The notes: generated from the sequence alone by a model not told the origin. A stretch of DNA of 64,000 nt from Progne subis subis (GCA_022316685.1 JAKJHU010000307.1:176160-240159); one strand, 5' to 3'; shown: positions 46,212-57,719, numbered from the stretch's first letter. Translations and numbers: made by a program.

Positions 46212-47400
46212 TCGAGGGGCATTGAGAGAAAAAGGAATAACAGTTCTTAAGTGCCTACATTGTTGTGTACTGGATATCATGTGGTCTGCCTTTGTCTGGT
46301 TCGGGTGGCATGTGGTGGTGGCCGTATTCCTCCCATTTGCAGGGCCTTTTCTAAACGTGGGCCCTGTAACTAAGGTTGCTGTGGCTGTCATCCAGTTTGC
46401 TATATGGGTTAATGAAGTGAGGAAATCGTGGATTTTTAATTTTCTCTGGAAGGCAGGCACATGGATTCAGGGCTACCATACACTGACTGTGTGTTTTTGG
46501 GGTTATTTTAAGAACGGTACATACTGTGAGGAAATGACACCAGGGGAAACCTTTTCCCAACCCTTCACCCAGCTCTTTGGGCCTACCCCACCAGTCTTGA
46601 AGGGTTCAAATCTCTGAATGTTAATGACATCATACAGTGGCTGGTGTTGCTGGTATGCCTGTTCTGTGTAGCATTTAGAGATAAGGGGAGACTGACCTGG
46701 ATAACCACCCTGATACCTCCTCTAGAGAATAAGGATACTGCCCCACAGCCTGACCCTGCCCCACAGCCTGAGCCCGTCCCACAGCCTGACCCTGCCCCAC
46801 AGCCTGCCTCAGGAATAAACCACCCAGATTGGGTGAAGGAGATAGGTGAGATGCTGAGGGAGTACCTTACCCCTGTAGTAGCCTCATTAGCCCAGCTGCT
46901 GGGAAACCCTCCCCCTGCCCCGACAAAGGAGAGTCTGATGGTGCAGCAGCGGAACCCACAGATGTCACAACCGTCCAGGTTCCAGCTGAACCACAGGGGC
47001 AGCCACAGTCAGCAGCAGTGGCCCCTGTGGAAACAAAGAAGTATAAGGTGAAATCAGAGCACCCAGGCAACAAGGATAAGAAAGGAGGGCCCTCACAACC
47101 CGCGGGGGAGTCAGAGGTTGAGATCATTACTGAGTCCCTGACATATGAAAGTCTCCGTAATCTGCAAAAAGATCTTGCACGACGGAGACGTGAGGCTTAT
47201 ACAGCCTGGTTAGTTCGGGTCTGGGACCTTATAGGTACAGGCGTGCAACTAGATAGTAGTGAGGCAAGGAATTTGGGACCCTTGACCCAGGACTCAGGTG
47301 TGAATCAGGTATTCGTAAGGGAGCCAGGGCCCCTTTCCCTTTATGAGCGGCTTTTAATGAATGTGAGGGAGAGGTTTGTCCACAGAGATAGAATGCAGGA
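46212..47400 (+). pseudogene. ERVL-like gag region (partial, frame broken)
   Basis: Three frames in succession: 46222-46617 with a hydrophobic segment (MWSAFVWFGWHVVVAVFLPF), 46644-47051 with a PQPDPAPQPEP proline repeat, and 47018 onward with a charged, helical capsid-like part (ESLRNLQKDLARRR, LLMNVRERFV). Gag would form the virus-like particle. The frame order suggests small indels in the N-terminal part. Capsid end, nucleocapsid and protease are missing because of the deletion at 47399. Confidence 0.6.
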
Positions 47401-48268
47401 GCACCTACAGTATATCGATGACATCATTGTGTGGGGAAACACGGCAATGGAAGTGTTTGAGAAAGGAGAGAAGGTCATCCAAATTCTCCTGAAAGCTGGT
47501 TTTGCCATCAAGCAGAGCAAGGTCAAGGGACCTGCCCGAGAGATCCAGTTCCTGGGAGTAAAGTGGCAAGATGGACAGCGGCAGATTCCCACTGAGGTTA
47601 TCAATAAGATCACCGCAATGTCTCCACCGACCAGCAAGAAGGAGACACAAGCTTTCCTAGGCGCCATAGGTTTCTGGAGGATGCACATTCCTGAGTACAG
47701 CCAGATTGTGAGCCCTCTCTACCTGGTCACCCGCAAGAAGAACGATTTCCACTGGGGCCCTGAACAGCAACAAGCCTTTGCCCAGATCAAACAGGAGATC
47801 GCTCATGCGGTAGCCCTTGGCCCAGTCAGGACGGGACCAGATGTGAAGAACGTTCTCTACTCAGCAGCCGGGAACAATGGCCTGTCCTGGAGCCTTTGGC
47901 AGAAGGTGCCTGGGGAGACTCGAGGCCGACCACTGGGATTCTGGAGCCGAAGCTACAGAGGATCTGAAGCCAATTACACTCCAACAGAGAAGAAAATCTT
48001 GGCTGCCTATGAAGGAGTTCAAGCAGCCTCAGAGGTGATTGGCACAGAAGCACAACTCCTGCTGGCACCTCGACTACCGGTGCTGGGGTGGATGTTTAAA
48101 GGAAAGGTTCCCTCCACTCATCACGCCACCGACGCCATGTGGAGCAAATGGATTGCCCTCATCACTCAGCGCGCCCGCATTGGAAACCCAAATCGCCCTG
48201 GGATTTTGGAGATAATTACAAACTGGCCGGAAGGTGAAAACTTTGGTCTCACAGATGAAGAGGAGTAG
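47018..48268 (+). pseudogene. In-frame gag-RT deletion fusion, ends at TAG
   Basis: One open frame of 416 codons. Residues 1 to about 127 are capsid-like gag; from EHLQYIDDIIVW at about 47400 it is the RT palm from the YIDD box on, then the thumb and connection to ENFGLTDEEE. The RT fingers and the first catalytic Asp region, present at 3-345 in copy 1, are absent. A TAG at 48266-48268 stops the frame between connection and RNase H. The product cannot be a working polymerase. Confidence 0.85.
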
Positions 48269-49660
48269 GAACAAGTGACACGTGCAGAAGAGGGTCCACC
48301 ATACAACCAACTGCCAGCAGAAGAAACACGCTATGCTCTTTTCACTGATGGTTCCTGCCGCATCGTAGGGATGAAACGAAAGTGGAAAGCAGCTGTATGG
48401 AGCCCCACACGACAGGTTGCAGAAGCCACTGAAGGAGAAGGTGGGTCAAGCCAACTTGCTGAACTCAAAGCTGTTCAACTGGCCCTGGACATTGCTGAAA
48501 GAGAGAAGTGGCCAAAGCTCTACCTCTACACTGATTCGTGGATGGTGGCCAATGCTCTGTGGGGTTGGCTGGAGAAGTGGAAAAAGGCCAATTGGCAATG
48601 TAGAGGAAAGCCAATCTGGGCTGCAGATGAGTGGAAGGACATTGCCACTCGGGTAGAGAAGCTACCTGTCAAAGTCCGTCATGTAGATGCCCATGTCCCC
48701 AAGAGTCGGGCTAATGAGGAGCACCAAAACAACGAGCAGGTAGATCAAGCTGCAAAGATAGAGGTGTCAAAGATAGACTTAGATTGGCAACACAAGGGAG
48801 AGTTGTTCCTAGCTCGATGGGCCCATGATGCCTCAGGTCACCAGGGCAGAGATGCCACCTATAAGTGGGCACAAGACCGAGGGGTGGATCTAACCATGGA
48901 CAGTATTTCTCAGGTTATCCATGACTGTGAGACGTGTGCTGCCATCAAGCAGGCCAAGCGGGTGAAGCCCCTATGGTATGGCGGGCGATGGTCCAAGTAT
49001 AAGTACGGGGAAGCCTGGCAGATTGACTACATCACCCTTCCCCAAACCCGCCAAGGCAAGCACTACGTGCTGACCATGGTGGAAGCCACCACTGGATGGC
49101 TGAAGACCTACCCTGTGCCTCACGCTACTGCCCGGAACACCATTCTAGGCCTTGAAAAGCAAGTTCTTTGGAGGCATGGTACCCCTGAGAGGATTGAGTC
49201 AGAAAATGGAACTCATTTCAAGAACAGCCTCATCAACAACTGGGCTAGGGAACATGGCATTGAGTGGGTGTACCATATCCCCTATCACGCACCAGCTTCA
49301 GGGAAGGTAGAAAGATACAATGGACTGCTAAAAACCACCCTGAAAGCACTGGGTGGGGGATCATTCAAAAATTGGGAGCAGCATCTAGCAAAGGCCACCT
49401 GGTTAGTTAACACCCGAGGTTCCACCAACCGAGCAGGCCCTGCCCAATCTGAGCCCCAACATACAGTAGATGGAGAGAAAGTCCCAGTAGTACATGTAAG
49501 AGGTTTGTTAGGGAAGACAGTTTGGATCAATTCTGCTTCAAGTACAGAGGATCCCATCCGTGGGATTGTCTTTGCTCAAGGGCCAGGCTGCACATGGTGG
49601 GTAATGCAGAAAGATGGAACCACACGATGTGTACCCCAGGGAGATTTGATTGTTGGGTGA
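48269..49660 (+). pseudogene. ERV RNase H and integrase, open frame with altered active site
   Basis: A continuous frame in phase with the preceding fusion, 461 codons from 48275. RNase H shows ALFTDGSC, AELKAVQLAL, YTDSWMVANAL and DAHVPKSRANEEH. Integrase shows HDASGHQ and CETCAAIK, WQIDYITLP, then SENGTHF where copy 1 has SDNGTHF, and GKVERYN. The second catalytic Asp of the DDE triad is therefore Glu here. It ends QGDLIVG. Without its N-terminal pol context and with this change it is probably inactive. Confidence 0.88.
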
Positions 49661-49811
49661 GAACCGTGTGTAATTATCGTTGTGTGCTGAATAGTACTGC
49701 CACTGTATGTAGCTGTATATTACATATTGTTTTTATATAGATGTATGTGTGTGTAGAGCTAGAGTATATATAAGTTTTAGTAAATTGACAATATGGGGAT
49801 AAGGGGTGGAA
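49661..49811 (+). promoter_or_regulatory. 3' tail and polypurine tract of copy 2
   Basis: AT-rich tail with TGTATGTGTGTGTAG, then GGGGATAAGGGGTGGAA just before the LTR start. Confidence 0.7.
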
Positions 49812-50473
49812 TGTCCTAGGGTAACTTTATGATCCTTGTATCCCCAATCGTCTGTTCTGTTTGTGCTGTATATTGAGTCCTGTGCCTTTAAGACTGGTTT
49901 TAAGAGCAAGGAGAAGCGCGGAGTTTGTTTTGAGAAAACTGCCTGACTCCTCCACATTCTTCTCCGGACGGTGTGTTCGGCGGAGGCTTGGAGACACTGC
50001 AGGACAGAGATCTTTTTGCTTTTAGTTAGTTTCAGCTAGCTAGGGCAGAGAAGTTCCCTGGACTGTTTTTTTTCTTTCTTTTTCCGTGGAACTGTTTAAA
50101 CCTGCTCTGGACTGAAAACCCAGGGGAGCACTGGGGGCTGCACCTGCGGCCCACCGGGGCCTGGACCTCGGCATTTTCCAGCAGCGCCGGAGGGACTGGG
50201 ACTGAGGAGAGACTGAGAGAGAGCCGAGCTACACCTACGGCAAGGATTTTCTCAATTTGCCATCTCACTTCAGAAGGAGAGGTTTTATTGTTTCATATTG
50301 TTCATTCTTTATACTTGTATGCACTTTATTTGTTTAGTAAAATAGTTTTTTCCACTTTTCTCCACAAAGGTTTTTTTTTTCCAGACTGGTTAGAGAGAGG
50401 GGCCACTTGGGTTTGCTTCCCAGAGGGATCCTATACAGGGGTTTTCCCCCAAATTTGTCTCCAAACCAGGACA
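49812..50473 (+). repeat. 3' LTR of ERVL-like copy 2
   Basis: TGTCCTAGGGTAAC...AAACCAGGACA, 662 bp. It shares terminal and central blocks with 2924-3578 and is matched in reverse by 52560-53218. Confidence 0.85.
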
Positions 50474-51113
50474 ATATGAAAATGCAAGATTTTAGCAGCA
50501 GCTTTTGGTGATTTTGTAGAAGTAAAAAACCAGGTTGTCCTGAGAACACATATAAGATTAGCTAATAAACTTGACTGCTAGGTAGTTATTATGTCCAAGT
50601 CCAATAGGTAAGATATAAAATGTTGAAACTTAGCAAAGCAGGATTTTGATATTTGTCAAAAATCAATAAAGCAGAACTTGGTGGCTTGGGAGCCAGCAAG
50701 AACCAGGCTGATGGTTTGGCCAGGACCAACTGACATGGGAACTCGCCAAATCCCTCCTGTGCCTGCCCAGAAGGAGGGGTCAAGAAGAGGACATTGGGAG
50801 GAAGACTAGTTACTTCATCAGAAGATGCCAACCCACGACCACCAGAGGGGACTCTGCATCTGCAGAAAGATCTTCTAGCTAATTGTAATATGAAGCAAGG
50901 CTAGGCAGAGCTAGGTAATGAATATGTATAGGTGTATTGTGAAATTTAATGCATATACTTCAAATGCATAATACCTCAAAAGATAAATAAGCGAGAGAAA
51001 GTCACCAGAGCAAGCATGGTTTGGAGGAAATGTCCCCCCGTGTGTCCCAGCTGGAAATAAAACATACCTGCTTTAGAATTTTCTCATTGTAAAGTTCCTA
51101 TTCTACCCTTCAC
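50474..51113 (+). repeat. Candidate class I ERV LTR
   Basis: TGAAAATGCAAG near the start, several TATA-like stretches, AATAAAACATACCTGC at about 51057 and an ending near CCCTTCA. It precedes a class I pol remnant. Ends and PBS are not certain. Confidence 0.4.
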
Positions 51114-52260
51114 TTGTTGACCACCAAGGGACTTCTTTGTCTGGCTGCAGAAGCTCCCGTGTGGATGGACACTCCAAGGCGCACCCCAGATCTTTTCCAG
51201 GAGGAACTCTGCTCCCTGGCCGCTCCTGCAGGGGCAAACAAAGCCCTTGCACGTGTCAGAGAAGGTATATTTAATTGACTTTTAAGGGAGGGCACTCAAG
51301 GTAAACCAATAAGCTGGAGATGTCTGCACAAGGTTAAGTATCTGTCAGAGACATCTGGTAGAGTAATTTTGGAAATATGGAAAAAGGGGATTTCTCTTGA
51401 CCACACTGGGTGGCCACTGGCAGGTGGGGTAATCTGAGCAGAAACCAAGATATTATAAGTATTATTTATTACTTGGTTGCTATACCATAAATATCCTGTA
51501 TAAATTGTGTTGTTGTAAGATTCTATTAATTAGTGATTGTAAAAAGGCTTTCTGTAAGATGATTTATGTAAGGTGATTTATGTGGGATGAAAAGCCAGTG
51601 ATATATGCTGTGTGGGATATGTGGTTTTGATGTAGTGCGTTTGAAAGGAATTTTGGAGTTTTTGCAATAGCTGTATTCATTTTGTGGAAACACTCCCCTC
51701 TTGGGACACCAACTATAACTGCAATTGAGTTACTGTTCCTGTATTTGTGTGATTGCCAAGTTTGAACATTTGATTGTGTGAGTGAGATGTGCCAGCAGAC
51801 ACAGAGTGAGTGCAGAGCCCCGATCTGCGTTTCCTTCCCTGGGCGACCGGAACGGCCAGAGACAGGCAAAACGTGGGAATACAGAGAGGGAGCACAGGAG
51901 AGTGTGCAGTGTCTGAGCATGCTGTGCCTGAGTGTGTGGTGATTACTGTGTGTTTTATTGGGTGTTTTAACTGTGCCTAGATGAGTGGAGAGAACTCTTC
52001 CCCTCAGTGGTTTGGACTTGACTTGTGGGAGTATGTGAATTGAGCACATTGCTGGGTAAAAAACCAAAACAAACAAACAAACAGGTTTTATAAGAAGGAG
52101 TGTATAAGACCTCTGCAGGAAGGCTGGTAGCTTTGGATTGGGAGCAACCTGCAGTAGAGGATCTGGATCTTCCAAGAGAGAGGAACTGGATACATTGTTT
52201 TTGTGGAAATTTCAGGACAATTAACTTTTTGAGAGAGTGGCATCCCGTGTGGGTGTTAAT
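51114..52260 (+). other. Probable class I ERV leader and decayed gag
   Basis: No open frame of note. Position between the LTR candidate and the protease/RT remnants suggests leader and gag, but no gag motif was recognised. Confidence 0.35.
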
Positions 52261-52559
52261 ATAGTGTAAGATTTGTACAAGGTGTTGGTATTATTTTTTT
52301 TGCAAGGCAACAGAGTGTATGTACTTGGGTGTGAGCAAGAACAACACCTTAGGCAAGTGGATGTGGAACCCGAGATCTTAAAGTTTGTGTGTGGAAAGTC
52401 ACATTTAGTACCTGAAACTGGGGGATTCCACCCTGCAGATCCACTGGTTATAAAAATGAAGCTGGGAAGAGGCGGAGAAGGTGAAACTCATGTGGATATG
52501 AGACCAAGATACTCAGTTTTAAATAAAGCTTTACTGCCTAGTGGGGAACGACTATGTTA

Positions 52560-53218
52560 TAGGGAAGGGTTTAGGGCAAATTTGGGAGGAAACCTCCAAA
52601 TAGGGTCCCTCTGGGAAGCAAACCCAAATGGCCCCAGCCCCAGTTGGTCAGGGAAAAAATCTCCTTAGAGAAAAAGTTGAAAAAACTATTTATTTAACAA
52701 CATTGCCCACAAGCAGAAAGAAATGAATGATATGAAACAATAAAACCTCTCACCACTCTGAAGAGAGAGGCAAAATTGAGGAAAGTCCTTTCTGTGAGTT
52801 GTAGCTCAGCTCCCTCCATCTCTCATCAGTCCCTCTGATGCTGGAAAATGCCATCCTGGGCCCGGTGGGGTGAAGGTGCTGAGCTCCTGGTGCTCTTCTG
52901 GGGTTTTCAGCCCAGAGCAGGTTTAAACAGTCCCAAGAAAAAGGAAAAAACAGTCCAGGAACTTCTCTGCCTCTAAAGCTAGCTAAAACTAACTAAAAGC
53001 AGAAGAGAACTCTGTCCCGCTGTCTGTCTGTGCTTCAGATGAACACAGTCCAGGAGCCGGAATGCAGAGGAGTGAGTGCAGTTTCTGAAAACAAACTCGG
53101 CCCTTCTCTGTCTCCCCGGTTCACTCTCAGAACCAGGCTTAAAGGCACAGAACACAATATCCAACTCAGACAGAACAGACAACTGGGGATACAAGCATCA
53201 TAAAGTCACCCTAGGACA
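52560..53218 (-). mobile_element. ERVL-like LTR inserted in the class I pol
   Basis: On the minus strand it begins TGTCCTAGGGTGACTTTATG at 53218 and ends near 52560 with a block matching the end of the LTR at 50380-50473. The same reading frame (protease to RT) is found on both sides. The inner end is eroded, so the TSD (AGGGA/AGGGG) is uncertain. Confidence 0.8.
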
Positions 53219-54667
53219 AGGGGGTAACTGGCCAATCTAAAATAGCACATTTTGTAAGCCATTAAAATATAAATATGGAAAACAATGGGGCATCCGTAAG
53301 TTTTTATCCATGCCTAACTCCCCTGAGTCACTCCTAAGGAGAGATTATAAGAAAAATTATAAGCAACCATTTATTTAAAATTGTGGGAAATTACTTTGGA
53401 GGTAAATGATCAAAATAGGTGGCCAAGAGTATGGGCTTCCAATACACCAAGGAGAGGAAAAAATGCACCCCCAATACAATTCAAACCTAAGGATGGGAAA
53501 CAACTAGTGAGAATCAAAGAGTATCCCCTGGGAAAAGAGGATAGGGAAAGAATTAAGCTTATAATTGAAAACTCCTTACAGCTGGGGTTGCTAAAGGCAT
53601 GTCAGTCCGATGTCAAAACTGCTATCTCTCCAAAAACCTGATGGGTCATATCGAGTCGTACAGGATTTACGAGCTGTCAACAAGATAACTGAGGGTCTTT
53701 GCCCATAGTGGCAAAGCCATACAGCTTGTTAACATGTTTAACACAAGAGTTAACTTGGTTTACCATTCTAGATTTAAAGGATGCCTTCTTTTGCTTCCCT
53801 CTCCATGAAGCCAGACAGAAAATTTTTGCATTTGAATAGGAAAACTCAGCTCATGTGGACATTGCTTCTACAGAGGTTCAAAAATTCACCCACCTTGTTT
53901 GGAGAACAAGTTGCAAAAGACTTAGAATCCTGGGAAGCAGCACCAGAAGAAGGGAAATTGTTGCAGTATGTAGATGACATCCTAATAGCTACTCCGACAG
54001 AAGAGGGGTGTGTGGCCTGGACAGTAAGCCTTTTAAATTTCCCGGGGCTTCAGGGGTACAGAGTATGAAAGAAAAAGGCTCAAGTGGTAAAGCAGAAGAA
54101 GGTGATTTGCCTGGGTTATGAGGTCAGTGCTGGACAACAGACTTTGGGAAAGAGCACACAGAGCTAATATGCCAAACCCCGAAACCTCAGATGATAAAGG
54201 AACGGAGAAACCTTTTTGGGAATGATGGGGTGATGCAAATTATGGATCTACAATTACGGACTGTTTGTGAAACCTCTGTATGCACTCACTGCAAACTGAA
54301 ACAAAGACCTCCAGTGGACAAAGGAAGCCACGTGGGCCTTTGAACAGCTAAAGGAAGCTCTCACGTCAGCTCCAGCTCTGGAACTTCCAGACGTGAATGA
54401 ACCATTCTTCTCTTTTCCCATGAGAAACAGGGATTGCCCTGGGAATACTGGCACAGGGCCTGGGCCCATATCGAAGGGCAGTTGCTTACTTTTCTAAGCA
54501 GCTGGATGCAGCAGCCAAAGGACAGCCAGGTTGCCTTAGGGCTGTGGCAGCTGTGGTGCTGAACATCCAAGAAGCACGCAAGTTCACCTTGGGCCAGAAA
54601 ATGACTGTGCTAGTGTCTCACACAGTGTCTGCAGTGTTGAAAGTAAAGGGTGGCAAGTGGCTTTCCT

Positions 54668-55087
54668 TGTGGGGTTTCCTGGCTCTTTCCTGCTCCAAGA
54701 TCAGGGCGAATGAAACTCAGAAGACATACTTTTAGAAGTCTCACTCTGAAATTTATTATCCTATCTATTACAAACACACAAGATGTGAGCTCTCTCTAAC
54801 AAGTGGAGAAAGTGAGTTAAATGGTGTCTATTCAAGGCTATTTAAGTCCCAATTATCCAATAAACAGGTGATGTCTATATTATTTATTCTTCTAATCCAG
54901 TTATGATCACCCAAAACACACAATGCGGATTTCTTTCACCCAATTACAGAAAACCACCCAGATTCGTGAACAAGAAGGAAGAAGAAGGTGAAGAAGAACA
55001 AAAGCAACACCCAAAAATCCTCCATCTTGACTCACATCCAGTACTATGCTCTAAACCCCCAAACTCTAAGTTTATAGGATGCCAACA
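54668..55087. mobile_element. 420-bp solo LTR inserted in the class I pol
   Basis: TGTGGGGTTTCC...GATGCCAACA with flanks TTTCCT (54662-54667) and TTTCCC (55088-55093), a six-base TSD with one mismatch. Retroviral connection sequence stops and resumes at its edges. A minus-strand AATAAA near 54750 suggests minus polarity. Confidence 0.75.
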
Positions 55088-55575
55088 TTTCCCCTCAGCA
55101 GTTCCTGAAATACCAAGCTATCATGATAGAGCAAGACAATGCAGAGATAGTTGTAACTAACATTGTCAACTCGACCTCTTTTCTCAGCGGAAATCAAGGG
55201 GAGCCGGTACATCATGACTACCTGCAGACTATCAAAGCCACTTGCTCTAGCTGCCCAGATTTGAAGGACACCCCTTTGGATGATGCAGAAACCTGGGTCA
55301 CTGATGGGAGCAGTTATTTACGTTGTCAGTGGAAAGCGACATGCTGGGTATGCTGTTACCACCTGCAGAAAGGCTCTTGAATTTGGACCCTTAGCAACAG
55401 GTAGCTCTGCACAAAAGGCCAGATAATTGTTTTAACCATGCTTTGGAATTAGCAAAGAAAAAGAGATAAACATCCATATAGACTCAAGATATTCATTTGG
55501 ATTGGTACATGCCCATGGAGCCAAGTAAAAGGAAAAGGAACTGTTGGAATTTGGAGGGGAAGAACATCACACATG

Positions 55576-55868
55576 TGCTGCCTCTGCTGAGGCATAGCAA
55601 CCTGGTTCGAGAACAACACACCAGCCACAGCCAGGCTGCTCGGGCCATCAGCTCACAGACACCAATGTGGTGATGGCTAATGGTGTTTTATTAACTGATT
55701 ACATGGAGTTATAAAACCTCTGTTTGCTACATCACATCCATCTGCTTACGTTACAAGTTACGTGTTGCTTACCTTATCAGGGACACTAAACAACTAAGTG
55801 TTGAGGGAGGGGTTCTGTCTGCCCGTACAACGCGATATCTTCCGACCGCCTGTCCCTAATCTCCCACA
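55576..55868 (-). repeat. 3' LTR of the minus-strand provirus
   Basis: 293 bp, TGTGGGAGATTAGGG to AGGCAGCA on the minus strand. Confidence 0.88.
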
Positions 55869-55881
55869 TCTCCCCCTGCCT
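55869..55881 (-). promoter_or_regulatory. Polypurine tract of the minus-strand provirus
   Basis: AGGCAGGGGGAGA on the minus strand, directly before the 3' LTR. Confidence 0.75.
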
Positions 55882-56059
55882 CTCATGATTAAGTAAAACA
55901 CCTATAAAAGTATAAATGTTATAAAAAATGCAAAAGCTGTTAAAGTTATTATAATAGGATACAAAAGCGGTATAAAATGTTAGTAATAAGTGCACTTCAC
56001 GGTAATTGCAGGTGTTCGACAAATAGGATGTCGACTTTCTCTAAACGGCTTCTAACAAA

Positions 56060-56526
56060 CTACACTAACTTGTTCAAAATGCAAGGACCAAAAAACAATA
56101 CCAAGAGTATCATGGTGAGAGGGCCCAATAAGGTGGGAACAAGGGTGGCCAGCCATGGGAACTGATTGAACCATGACTCGAACCATCCTTGTTGGGCCTC
56201 TCTCTCTCTCTTTCTCTGGGCCAGTCTTTCTCTCAGTTCAGCCATGGAGTCTCGCACGACTCCAGTATGGTCTGCATAAAACAGCATTCTTCTCTCAAGG
56301 CGGCACACAGGCCTCCTTGCTGCATGAGCAAGAGGTCCAGTCCTTGCCTGTTCTGCAGGACAACTTCTGAAAGCGAGGAGATAGATTTCTTGAGAGGGGA
56401 GATGGATTTTTCAATTCTCAGTAAGTCCTCATCAATTGTCATTTGCAGCTGAGAAAGACCTTGGTGTTGGGTCACGAGAGCTGAATCACCTGTGGCTGCA
56501 CCGGCAGCTCCTAGGCCAAGGAGCAT
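56060..56526 (-). pseudogene. Env transmembrane subunit, gamma-type, one frameshift
   Basis: Minus-strand frames 56526-56233 and 56308-56060 together cover the TM ectodomain and anchor. The first has a hydrophobic Gly/Ala-rich fusion-peptide-like start, a heptad region and [10 protein letters not shown] followed by a CX6CC motif (CAALREECC). The frame shifts about 56285, just after that motif. The second has the C-terminal ectodomain and the membrane anchor ([19 protein letters not shown]). TM would mediate membrane fusion; the break makes this copy defective. Confidence 0.82.
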
Positions 56527-57150
56527 TGCAATGGTTTATACCTGTCATTGCTTCTCTTTTGTGGAGCTGGATGGTTTCTTCTAAAGAGTGATACATTTCT
56601 TCTTCTTCTTGGTGATACAGGACTCTAGGAACAATCAGAACTTGGATACAAAAGTCAGCAAGGTTATTGAATTTCACCAAGGTACACACAGGGGGTTTAT
56701 TCCAACTTGTTGACAGACCCACATTCCTGATAGGAACGGAACAGCCCACTTATCAGTCTTTTGACTAGGTTGGATGAACTCAGCACAAATGTTTCCCATC
56801 TGCTTTGCTAAGGTTACATTGCCAAAGCACTTGCCTCGGCCTGTGACTTGACTCAGGCTAATTTCCCTCCGAGGGGTGTCCCACTTACAGTTGTGTGGAT
56901 TGTTTGTTGAAGAATATTCGAAAGGAGCATCAAGGCGACACCCTCATAAAAAGAGGTTCTGCGTTGTAACATAACCAGCATGATTTTGTAAAGTTTGGAT
57001 TGGATTGGTTCAACGACAAAAAGGTAGCATTTAACACACTAAGAAACAGATTGTAAGGAGCTGACTTAGGTTTTTGGTAGATAGCTAAAGGACTGAATGA
57101 GGAGGTGCCAGGTGTGGCCTCCCTCTTGTGTCTGCGTGCTGCGAGATTCT
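56527..57150 (-). pseudogene. Env surface subunit remnant
   Basis: Shows the CWLC disulphide-exchange motif (KSCWLCYN) near 56965, several N-glycosylation sites (NQS, NFT), and further downstream WVCQQVGINPLCVP in another frame. A basic HKRE stretch lies near the surface/TM boundary, about 56560. Stops at 56930 and frameshifts break it. CWLC with CX6CC is the gamma-type env combination. The N-terminal part and signal peptide are lost in the deletion that joins capsid to env. Confidence 0.75.
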
Positions 57151-57540
57151 GATAGGGTCTAATTGATCTGAACCAGTGACCAGAGCTAGTTGCTTTGCAC
57201 AATTGTCCTCCCACTCTTGTTTAAAAACTATCATCCCTGCCCCATCAAAAATCAATCTGCAGGTTTGCTTTATGTCAAATGGGAGCATGTCATCCCCTCC
57301 AAAAACACCATCAATGAGAGTAGAAACCACAGCTGAATTGATCCTCTGTCAGTTATTGCTTTAACAATTGCTTGAACATCCTTAAGGTTTACTGGGGAGT
57401 ACGTTCTCTGGTTTCCACCCGCCCCCCCCTAATCAGACTGGAAAAGCTAGTTTGGCCGATGGATTCCAATCAGCGCATGCCATCTTTACCTTCCTCCAAT
57501 CTGTGAGGGGAGTTCATTCTTTTTCTGACTTCCCCTCACC
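57085..57540 (-). pseudogene. Gag capsid N-terminal remnant
   Basis: Minus-strand reading includes MACADWNP, LKDVQAIVKAI and, after a frameshift, STLIDGVFGGDDMLPFDIKQ and an IVFKQEWEDNC block that fit a class II capsid N-terminal domain. It runs into env sequence at about 57110-57180 by deletion. Confidence 0.55.
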
Positions 57541-57719
57541 CAAGTAGAAACATTGTTGTTACTGATTCTATATACTGTTACTTCCTCTTTGTCCCAGCAG
57601 GAGCCAGAGCCAGCAGCAGAGGACTGGCTGTCCCAGTCCCCTGAGCTAGAGTCCGATTCAGAGCCGGAAGTCGACTGACTGGCTGCTTCCGGGCTCCGGA
57701 GCCTTTTGGTCGGGCTCTG

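Larger units (their letters stand above)
45516..50473 (+). mobile_element. ERVL-like provirus, internally deleted (copy 2)
   Basis: A 5' LTR candidate, a PBS, a gag region, a gag-to-RT deletion fusion, RNase H and integrase, polypurine tract and a 3' LTR. Pol closely matches the copy at 1-2588. ATATG stands at 45511-45515 and again right after the 3' LTR at 50474-50478, which could be a five-base target duplication, but the two LTRs do not look alike. Confidence 0.8.
52261..55575 (+). pseudogene. Decayed class I (gamma-like) ERV protease-pol
   Basis: 52290-52556 reads like a protease region with a degraded active site (VDMRPRYSVLNKALLP). 53381-53641 is the RT N-terminus (VRIKEYPLGKEDRERIKLII). 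RT continues with LDLKDAFFCFPLHEA near 53773, RFKNSPTLFGEQ and LQYVDDILIATPT near 53960. Thumb, connection and RNase H follow in pieces, the latter with ETWVTDGSS near 55290. The YVDD box and the order place it with gammaretrovirus-like elements. Many frameshifts and stops, and two nested LTRs, mark it as old. Confidence 0.82.

Noticed and set aside
46222..46617. Possible membrane protein upstream of gag in the ERVL-like copy
   Set aside because: The hydrophobic stretch is in the position of the gag N-terminus and is followed by frame changes; a decayed gag start is a simpler reading.
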